Source of the DNA: an uncultured Sphingomonadales bacterium
Lineage (GTDB): Bacteria > Pseudomonadota > Alphaproteobacteria > Sphingomonadales > Sphingomonadaceae
NCBI GenBank assembly: GCA_937863505.1
Contig: CALMGC010000254.1
Coordinates: forward strand, 1 to 34,721
Direction: 5' to 3'
DNA length: 34,721 nt
Shown: positions 16,441-22,671 of the stretch, piece by piece
Numbering within the stretch: the stretch's first letter is position 1
Layout of the letters: each line of letters begins with the position of its first letter
Translations under genes and position numbers: made by a program
The notes under the pieces: model-generated
What the model was told of the DNA's origin: nothing
What the model saw: the letters and a program-made list of their open reading frames with translations, nothing else
Database searches by the model: none

Positions 16441-16479
16441 CATGGTCGGCGCGGCGCACGGGACGCTCGCTTCGGCGCG

Positions 16480-16926
16480 TCAGCCGCGCCCGCGATAGGA
16501 TGGGACGCCTTGGTCCGGCAGCCACAATCCGGCAGGCGGCGCGCCCGACTGCCAGAACACGTCGATCGGCATTCCTCCACGCGGATACCAGTAACCGCCG
16601 ATGCGGAGCCAGAGCGGCTTCATCTCGGCATCGAGCCGCTCGCCGATGCCGACGGTGCAGTCCTCGTGGAACGCCTGATGATTGCGGAAAGCCCCGAGGA
16701 ACAGCTTAAGCGACTTTGACTCCACGATCGACTCGGCGGGCGCATAGTCGATCACCAGATGCGCGAAGTCGGGCTGCGCGGTGACGGGGCAGAGACTGGT
16801 GAACTCGGGCACGGTGAAGCGGACGAGGTACGGACGACCGGGCCGGGGATTGGCGATGTAATCCAGGATAGCGGATTGCGGATTTGCGGGCAGGCCGCTT
16901 GTCTGGCCCAGGTGAAGAGGCGTCAT
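16480..16926 (-). CDS. queF: NADPH-dependent 7-cyano-7-deazaguanine reductase
   Basis: A 148-residue tunnel-fold enzyme of the short (type I) QueF class. It reduces preQ0 to preQ1 with two NADPH in queuosine synthesis for tRNA position 34. The catalytic Cys is C46 in [15 protein letters not shown] with the proton-donor Asp D53. The QueF motif with substrate-binding Glu/Ser is [21 protein letters not shown]. The length agrees with B. subtilis-type QueF and not the 280-residue E. coli type. No other que genes are in the window. It diverges from the photolyase gene with only 20 bases between the two start codons. Confidence 0.95.
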   Translation of the reverse strand: MTPLHLGQTSGLPANPQSAILDYIANPRPGRPYLVRFTVPEFTSLCPVTAQPDFAHLVIDYAPAESIVESKSLKLFLGAFRNHQAFHEDCTVGIGERLDAEMKPLWLRIGGYWYPRGGMPIDVFWQSGAPPAGLWLPDQGVPSYRGRG

Positions 16927-16946
16927 GCGCGCTTATGTAGGACGCC

Positions 16947-18506
16947 GTGCCCGCCAACGCACCTCCCGCGCTGATCCCCATTCTCGGCGACCAGCTGAGC
17001 ATGACACTATCCGCGCTGGACGGAATTGACCCGGCACGCGCGACATTGCTGATCATGGAGGTGGTGGAGGAGACGACCTACGTCCGCCACCACAAGCGCA
17101 AGATAGCGTTCATCCTTGCTGCGATGCGGCACCATGCCGCCGCGTTGCGGGAGGCGGGGTGGACGGTCGATTATGTCGCGCTCGACGACCCCGACAACAC
17201 GGGCAACTTCACCGGCGAGATCGCACGTGCGGTGGAGCGCCATGCGCCCGAACGGATCGTCACGACAGAGGCGGGCGAGTGGCGCGTCGTCGCGATGCAG
17301 CAGGCGTGGGAGACGCTGTTCGGCATCCCCGTCGAGGTCCGCCCCGATACACGCTTCCTGTGCAGCATCGGCGAGTTCCAGGAGTGGGCGGGCGACGCGG
17401 GCTCGCTGGTTATGGAAGCTTTCTACCGGACGATGCGCCGCCGCACCGGTTTGCTGATGCAGGACGGCAAGCCCGTCGGCGGCCGCTGGAACTTCGACAC
17501 CGACAACCGGCAGGCGCTCAGCGAGGCGGACATGTTCATGCCGCGCCCGCTTTCCTTCGCGCCCGACGCGGTGACGGAAGAAGTGCTGGCCCTGGTCGAG
17601 CAGCGCTTCCCCGATCACCCCGGCGTACGCGACGGGTTCGATTACGCCGTCACCGCCGCCGACGCCGAAGCACAGGCCGCCTATTTCCTCGCCCATGCGC
17701 TGCCCAAGTTCGGCGACTACCAAGACGCGATGCTGACCGGCGAGCGTTTCCTGTGGCACTCAATCCTGTCGCCCTATCTCAACGCCGGGCTGCTCGACGC
17801 CGCCGACCTGTGCCGCCGCGCTGAGGCGGAGTATCACGCGGGCCGCGCGCCGATCAACTCGGTCGAGGGCTATGTCCGCCAGCTGATCGGCTGGCGCGAA
17901 TATGTCCGCGGCGTTTATTGGCGCGAGGGGCCGGACTACCAACGCCGCAACCATTTCGGCAACACCCGCGCGCTGCCCGGCTGGTATTGGACCGGCGAGA
18001 CCGACATGCATTGCCTGGCGGAGGCGCTGGGCCAGACCGTCGCCACCGCGCACGCGCATCATATCCAGCGGCTGATGGTGACCGGCAACTTTGCCGCGCT
18101 GATCGGCGCGGACCCGTATCAGGTGCATATCTGGTATCTGGAGATCTACATCGACGCCTATGAGTGGGTCGAGCTCGTCAACACGCTCGGCATCAGCCAA
18201 TATGGCGACGGCGGCGTGGTCGCGTCCAAGCCGTACGTCGCGTCGGGCGCGTACATCAACCGGATGAGCGACTATTGCGCGCATTGCCGCTACGACGTGA
18301 CGGAGCGCGTCGGCGAGGACGCTTGCCCCTTCAACGCGCTCTACTGGGACTTCCTCGCGCGAAACGAAGCCAAGCTCCGCGAGAACCCGCGCCTGAACAT
18401 GCCCTACCGCAACTGGGACCGCTGGAGCGCGAAGGCGAAAGCCGAGACGCGCGCGCAGGCGGCGGCGTTCCTGGCGAAGCTCGACGCGGAACCGAAAACG
18501 TATTGA
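16947..18506 (+). CDS. FeS-type photolyase/cryptochrome (PhrB-like, (6-4) photolyase class)
   Basis: A 519-residue cryptochrome/photolyase of the iron-sulfur bacterial class that repairs UV damage, probably (6-4) photoproducts, with light energy. The N-terminal domain starts LIPILGDQL, and EVVEETTYVRHHKRKIAF is typical of the deoxyribodipyrimidine photolyase-related group. Four Cys at 356, 444, 447 and 460 have exactly the spacing (88, 3, 13) of the [4Fe-4S] ligands of Agrobacterium PhrB (C350, C438, C441, C454). The FAD domain includes HHIQRLMVTGNFAAL and WYLEIYIDAYEWVE. The start is a GTG at 16947 preceded by GTAGGAC. Because queF begins 20 bases away on the other strand, each promoter probably overlaps the other or lies in the neighbouring coding region. 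Confidence 0.93.
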   Translation: MPANAPPALIPILGDQLSMTLSALDGIDPARATLLIMEVVEETTYVRHHKRKIAFILAAMRHHAAALREAGWTVDYVALDDPDNTGNFTGEIARAVERHAPERIVTTEAGEWRVVAMQQAWETLFGIPVEVRPDTRFLCSIGEFQEWAGDAGSLVMEAFYRTMRRRTGLLMQDGKPVGGRWNFDTDNRQALSEADMFMPRPLSFAPDAVTEEVLALVEQRFPDHPGVRDGFDYAVTAADAEAQAAYFLAHALPKFGDYQDAMLTGERFLWHSILSPYLNAGLLDAADLCRRAEAEYHAGRAPINSVEGYVRQLIGWREYVRGVYWREGPDYQRRNHFGNTRALPGWYWTGETDMHCLAEALGQTVATAHAHHIQRLMVTGNFAALIGADPYQVHIWYLEIYIDAYEWVELVNTLGISQYGDGGVVASKPYVASGAYINRMSDYCAHCRYDVTERVGEDACPFNALYWDFLARNEAKLRENPRLNMPYRNWDRWSAKAKAETRAQAAAFLAKLDAEPKTY

Positions 18507-18622
18507 GCGCCGCATGGCGAGTGGCGCGATTGATCTGCCTGCTAGGCGGTGCCCGGAACACTTTCGCCTCTGAAGTGGACAGCCCTTCCCCTCCCGCGCC
18601 CAATCTGGCTAAGCCCGCCTAT

Positions 18623-19450
18623 ATGCTCCCGCTTGTCACCCCCGCATGGCTTGCCGAACACCTCGCGGAAGTGCGTGTGCTCGACGCGAGCTACTTCCTT
18701 CCCGAGCACGGGCGCGACGCCGCCGCCGAGTTCGCGGCGGCTCACATTCCGGGCGCGCGGCACCTCGATCTCGCGACGCTCGCCGACTTGGGCGATCCGC
18801 TGCCTTCCACCCTGCCCCCGCCCGCATTGTTCGTCGAGCGGCTGGGCGCGCTGGGGGTCGCGGACACCGACGCGATCGTGGTGTATGACGACAGCCCGCT
18901 TCGGAGCAGCGCCCGCGCGTGGTGGATGTTGCGGCATTTCGGCGCGGGGGAGGTCGCGATCCTCGACGGCGGACTCGCCCGCTGGCGCGCAGAGGGTTTG
19001 CCGGTGGAGAGCGGGACGCCTCGGCCCGAACCCGCCCTGTTCACCTCCCGCCCGCGCGAGCGCGACACCCGCGCCCTAGCCGACCTGCAGGCCAACCTCG
19101 CCACCGCCGTCGAGCAGGTCGCGGACGCGCGCTCCCCCGCCCGCTTCGCCGGGACGGAGCCGGAAACGCGCGCCGGCGTCGTCCCCGGCCACATACCCGG
19201 TTCGCGCAACCTTCATTACGCCAAGCTGTTCGCGCCCGACGGCAATTACAGGCAGACCGACGCGCTAGCCGACGCCTTCGCCGATGCAGGTGTCGACCCC
19301 GCGCGCCCGCTGGTCGCGACCTGCGGCTCGGGCGTTACTGCCTGCACCATCGTCTTCGCCGCCCATCTGCTCGGCCATGACGCGGCGCTGTACGACGGCA
19401 GTTGGGCCGAATGGGGCGCGCACCTGGACACGCCGAAGGAGCGCAGATGA
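18623..19450 (+). CDS. sseA: 3-mercaptopyruvate sulfurtransferase
   Basis: A 275-residue protein with two rhodanese domains. The first (about 1-135, VTPAWLAEHLAEVRVLDASYFLP) is catalytically inactive. The second (about 150-275) carries the active-site Cys C234 in ATCGSGVTACT. The CGSGVTA loop marks mercaptopyruvate sulfurtransferase; rhodaneses proper have CRKGVTA. The enzyme moves sulfur from 3-mercaptopyruvate to thiol or cyanide acceptors. The frame is open far upstream, overlapping the photolyase gene, but homologous sequence begins at the ATG at 18623. No strong ribosome binding site is seen there. Its stop overlaps the metC start (ATGA), so the two sulfur genes are coupled. Confidence 0.9.
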   Translation: MLPLVTPAWLAEHLAEVRVLDASYFLPEHGRDAAAEFAAAHIPGARHLDLATLADLGDPLPSTLPPPALFVERLGALGVADTDAIVVYDDSPLRSSARAWWMLRHFGAGEVAILDGGLARWRAEGLPVESGTPRPEPALFTSRPRERDTRALADLQANLATAVEQVADARSPARFAGTEPETRAGVVPGHIPGSRNLHYAKLFAPDGNYRQTDALADAFADAGVDPARPLVATCGSGVTACTIVFAAHLLGHDAALYDGSWAEWGAHLDTPKERR

Positions 19451-20628
19451 GCGACCGCGACGCCACCAAGGTCGTCTCCGCCGGTCGCCGCGCGGAGTGG
19501 ACACAGGGTATCGTCAACCCGCCTGTCTGGCGCGCATCGACAATCCTCTACGACTCGGTCGCGGACCTGCGCGCGGCGGCCGGCCCCGACACGCATCACC
19601 GGCTGTTCTACGGTCGCCGCGGCACGCCGACGCAGTGGAGCCTGGCCGATGCGCTGACCGAACTCGAGCCGGGCGCGGAAGCGACGTTCCTCTACCCCTC
19701 GGGCGTCGCCGCGATCGCCGCCGCGCTGCTCACGGTGCTCTCGCCCGGCGACGAGTTGCTGTGCGTCGACAGCGCCTATGACCCGACGCGCAGCCTCGCC
19801 AACGGCCTGCTGGGGCGGATGGGTATCGCGACCCGCTTCTACGACCCGCTGATCGGGGCGGGCATCGCCGACCTCATCGGCGAGCGCACCCGCGCGATCC
19901 TGCTGGAATCTCCCGGCAGCCTCACCTTCGAGGTGCAAGACATCCCCGCCATCACCGCCGTCGCGAGCGCGCGCGGCGTCACGACGCTGCTCGACAACAC
20001 TTGGGCCACCCCGCTGCTGTTCCGCGCGGTCGAGCACGGCGTCGATTACTCGATCCTCGCCTGCACCAAATATGTCGTCGGCCATTCGGACGTGATGCTC
20101 GGCTCGGTCACCGCAGCGCCCGGGCGGTTCGCCGCCTTGCGCGACACCAGCCATCAGCTCGGCCAAGTGGCGAGCCCCGATGATGCGTGGCTCGGCAGCC
20201 GGGGGCTGCGCACGATGGCGGTCCGCCTTGCGCAGCACGGGGCGAGCGCGCTCCAAGTCGCGCGCTGGCTGTCGACGCGCGCGGAGGTGGGCGAAGTGCT
20301 TCACCCCGCCTTCTCCTCCTGCCCGGGCCACGAGATCTTCGCGCGCGACTTCCGCGGGCCGTCGGGGCTGTTCGCCTTCGCGCTGCGCGGCGGCAGAGAG
20401 GCGTCGCGCGCCGCGTTCATCGACGCGCTGCGGCTGTTCGGCATCGGCTATAGCTGGGGCGGGTATGAGAGCCTGGCCATCCCGGTCGACCCCGCGCGCC
20501 ACCGCAGCGTCACGCGACCGGTCTTCGCCGGGCCGCTGGTGCGGTTGCAGATCGGGCTGGAGCATCCCGACGACCTCATCGCCGACCTCGACCAAGCGTT
20601 CGCGGCGGCTCACGCCTGTGGCGATTGA
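19447..20628 (+). CDS. metC: Cystathionine beta-lyase
   Basis: A 393-residue PLP enzyme of the Cys/Met metabolism family that splits cystathionine into homocysteine, pyruvate and ammonia in methionine synthesis. Visible family features are VNPPVWRASTILYDS, YGRRGTPTQWSLADALTELE, the YPSGVAAI cofactor loop, LLDNTWATPL (PLP-pyridine Asp) and the Schiff-base lysine K208 in CTKYVVGHSDVMLG. SWGGYESL near the C-terminus matches cystathionine beta-lyases better than gamma-synthases. It is translationally coupled to sseA by an ATGA overlap. The neighbouring sulfurtransferase supports a sulfur amino acid role. Confidence 0.92.
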   Translation: MSDRDATKVVSAGRRAEWTQGIVNPPVWRASTILYDSVADLRAAAGPDTHHRLFYGRRGTPTQWSLADALTELEPGAEATFLYPSGVAAIAAALLTVLSPGDELLCVDSAYDPTRSLANGLLGRMGIATRFYDPLIGAGIADLIGERTRAILLESPGSLTFEVQDIPAITAVASARGVTTLLDNTWATPLLFRAVEHGVDYSILACTKYVVGHSDVMLGSVTAAPGRFAALRDTSHQLGQVASPDDAWLGSRGLRTMAVRLAQHGASALQVARWLSTRAEVGEVLHPAFSSCPGHEIFARDFRGPSGLFAFALRGGREASRAAFIDALRLFGIGYSWGGYESLAIPVDPARHRSVTRPVFAGPLVRLQIGLEHPDDLIADLDQAFAAAHACGD

Positions 20629-20798
20629 GCAACAATCGTTCACCGTTCGTCTTCAAGTTGAAACATGCTCTTGTGCGATGCAACAAGCGGGCGCATCAGC
20701 CGCGCGTTGCCCAGCCCGCACGGCGAACGGTTCCGCCGTTCAATGGCGGCGGGTCGGCGACGCAGGACGGGACGTTGCTCCCACGCGAAAGGGACCCC

Positions 20799-21677
20799 AT
20801 GCGTTTTCTCCCCCTCGCCGCCGCGCTGCTGGTCGCCGCGCCCGCCTACGCCCAGAGCAATCCGACGCCGCCCGATCCGGTGCCGGGGCAGGATAACAGC
20901 CCGGCGACTCAGTCAGCGGTGCAGTCGAACACCGGCGGCGACACCTCCCCGCCCAAGCCGTTCAAGATCACCGGCGGGGTGACCGGCGTGTCCGACTACC
21001 GCTTCCGTGGGTTGACGCAAACGGCCGGCGACGGCGCGATCCAGGGGACGATCAACATCAACTCGGCGGTCGGCTTCTATGTCGGCACCTGGGCGTCGTC
21101 GATCGACGGCGGTCGCCGCAGCCGCACCCCGCTGCTGGTCGGCTATGGTCCGGCGGAAGTCGATCTCTACGCCGGCTACACCAGGACGTTTCACGGCGTC
21201 GGCGTCGACGCGGGCGTCCTCTATTACTACTATGCCGGCCACTTCAAGGACGTGGTCCGCAACACCGACTTCTTCGAGCCTTATGCGAACCTGAGCTATA
21301 CGATCGGCCCGGTCGCGGCCAAGATCGGCGCGAACTATGCCTGGGGCGGGCAGAAGGGGCTCGATTTCCGGCCCAACAACTCGGACGACAATATCTATGT
21401 CTATGCCGAAGGCTCGATCGGGATTCCGCACACGCCGCTGACGATCAAAGGACATGGCGGGCGCACCCAAGGTTCGCTCGGCCTCGCCAACATCGATTCC
21501 GTCATCAACCCCAATCACGACACCTATTACGACTGGTCCGTGACCGGCGAAGCGGTCGGCGGCCCGATCAAGGTCGGCGTGAGCTATGTTGACACCAACA
21601 TCAGCAACCAGGGCGGCTTCGCGCGCACCTATGGGCGCGGATCGACGGTGCTGGGCTATGTGGGGCTGAGCTTCTGA
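20799..21677 (+). CDS. TorF-family putative outer-membrane porin
   Basis: A 292-residue exported beta-barrel protein. Residues 1-18 form a signal peptide (MRFLPLAAALLVAAPAYA). A polar, Pro/Gln/Asn-rich linker of about 35 residues follows. The barrel then runs from ITGGVTGVSDYRFRGLTQT, the hallmark opening of the TorF (TIGR02001) family, to a last strand ending in GYVGLSF, with the terminal Phe used for outer-membrane assembly. Alternating aromatic and small residues (YAGYTRTFHGVG, VLYYYYAGHF) fit transmembrane beta strands. AAAGGGA precedes the ATG. The frame is open upstream to 20625 but that region has no coding features. The substrate is unknown. The 170-base leader between metC and this gene is AT-richer in its first 60 bases and may hold the promoter. 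Confidence 0.85.
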   Translation: MRFLPLAAALLVAAPAYAQSNPTPPDPVPGQDNSPATQSAVQSNTGGDTSPPKPFKITGGVTGVSDYRFRGLTQTAGDGAIQGTININSAVGFYVGTWASSIDGGRRSRTPLLVGYGPAEVDLYAGYTRTFHGVGVDAGVLYYYYAGHFKDVVRNTDFFEPYANLSYTIGPVAAKIGANYAWGGQKGLDFRPNNSDDNIYVYAEGSIGIPHTPLTIKGHGGRTQGSLGLANIDSVINPNHDTYYDWSVTGEAVGGPIKVGVSYVDTNISNQGGFARTYGRGSTVLGYVGLSF

Positions 21678-21682
21678 TCTCC

Positions 21683-21712
21683 CCGTCATCCCCGCGAGAG
21701 CGGGGGTGACGG
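21683..21712. terminator. Hairpin between convergent genes (short repeat copy)
   Basis: A 13-base arm CCGTCATCCCCGC and its near-perfect complement GCGGGGGTGACGG are separated by GAGA. It lies 5 bases after the porin stop and 11 bases before the stop of the convergent lipoprotein gene, so it may end transcription from both sides, although no T-run follows. Its ends (CCGTCA/TGACGG) are those of the longer repeats at 198-295 and 25701-25800, so it is also a short member of that family. Confidence 0.6.
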
Positions 21713-21722
21713 TTCGGGCGGC

Positions 21723-22133
21723 TTACTTCGGCGTCGCCGCCCGCGCGCTCTGCCCGTCGCCTTCGGGCGCGGCGACGATGTCGCGGGTGGTGGAGCCCTT
21801 GTCGACGACGCTGGTCCCGGGATCGCCCGCGTCCGAGCGAACGCCCGGATCGGCCTGGTCGCTTCCCGCCTGATCGAGCGTCGAGCGTTCGGAGCCGCTG
21901 CGCGCGGCGGGGCCACCGAACAGCGCGTCCAGCGCCTGCGCGCTCGCCGAATTGCCCCCGGTCGCCGCCGCGCCCGGCTTGGGCGGCACCAGCGCATAAT
22001 CGGGCGGGATCACCAGCGGTGCCTGGCGCGCGACCGCGAACTCGTCGGGCCCGCTCCTGAGGCCGCCGCGACCGTGCGCGCATCCGCCGACCAGCACCGC
22101 CGCCGCCAGCATGACGGGAACCATCTTACGCAT
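21723..22133 (-). CDS. DUF3035 lipoprotein (BamF-like)
   Basis: A 136-residue outer-membrane lipoprotein candidate. The signal peptide MRKMVPVMLAAAVLVGGC ends in a lipobox with the modified Cys at about residue 18. It is followed by GPDEFAVARQAPLVIPPDY, the conserved core of the DUF3035 family. Alphaproteobacterial members of this family have been reported as an accessory (BamF) subunit of the beta-barrel assembly machine. The rest is polar, low in complexity and probably disordered. Its ATG overlaps the end of lspA by 8 bases, so the gene that matures lipoproteins is co-translated with a lipoprotein. No other bam gene is in view. Confidence 0.8.
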   Translation of the reverse strand: MRKMVPVMLAAAVLVGGCAHGRGGLRSGPDEFAVARQAPLVIPPDYALVPPKPGAAATGGNSASAQALDALFGGPAARSGSERSTLDQAGSDQADPGVRSDAGDPGTSVVDKGSTTRDIVAAPEGDGQSARAATPK

Positions 22134-22671
22134 TCGCCTTCTCCACCGTGCCTGCCTTGTCGCGGGTCAGCAACGCCCGCGCCAGCAGCACCAATACGCC
22201 CGTCGTTATAGCCGCGTCCGCCAGATTGAACACCAGGAAAGGCCGCCACTCGCCGAAGTGCAGGTCGGCGAAGTCGATCACGCAGCTTGGGTAATGAATC
22301 GCGCTCGCCGACACCTTGCCCAGCATGCCAGGCGGCAGCACCCGGTCGGCGATGTTGCCCAGCGCCCCGCCGAACACGAGGCCCAGCGCCGCCTGATCGA
22401 CGCCTTTCCGCTCGCGTAATAGCCACACCAGCACGCCGGTCGCGATCCCGCCGGTCAGCAGCACCAGCGCCCAGCGCATGAGGATGCTGTCCGTCTGCAC
22501 CAGCCCGAGCGACACGCCGCAGTTGCTGACAAAGGAGATTTGAAAAAACGGCGCGAGCCAGCGGACATCGCCGAGCTGGTTGATGCCCAGCACCGTCGTC
22601 ACCGCGTATTTCACCGCCTGATCCGCCGCGAACACCGCCGCCGCGACGCCGAGCCCCGCGCGCGCGCTCAC
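22126..22671 (-). CDS. lspA: Lipoprotein signal peptidase
   Basis: A 181-residue inner-membrane aspartyl protease that removes signal peptides from prolipoproteins after diacylglyceryl transfer. Four hydrophobic spans are visible. The catalytic Asp pair is D109 in GGALGNIADR and D152 in FNLADAAI, and FVSNCGVSLGL corresponds to the conserved NxGxxFG-type loop (the usual Ala/Phe positions are altered). The start is a GTG at 22671 overlapping the ileS stop (GTGA). The frame is open to 22998 but only as a shadow of ileS. The ileS-lspA order is widespread in bacteria. Confidence 0.93.
   Translation of the reverse strand: MSARAGLGVAAAVFAADQAVKYAVTTVLGINQLGDVRWLAPFFQISFVSNCGVSLGLVQTDSILMRWALVLLTGGIATGVLVWLLRERKGVDQAALGLVFGGALGNIADRVLPPGMLGKVSASAIHYPSCVIDFADLHFGEWRPFLVFNLADAAITTGVLVLLARALLTRDKAGTVEKANA

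Noticed and set aside
15081-16709. 542-codon plus-strand frame opposite the GT4 gene and queF
   Set aside because: Runs across two real genes and the gap between them; composition is typical of a shadow frame.
20625-20798. Upstream extension of the porin frame from a TTG
   Set aside because: Encodes Arg/Lys/Asn-rich sequence before a perfect signal peptide; the ATG at 20799 has a good ribosome binding site.
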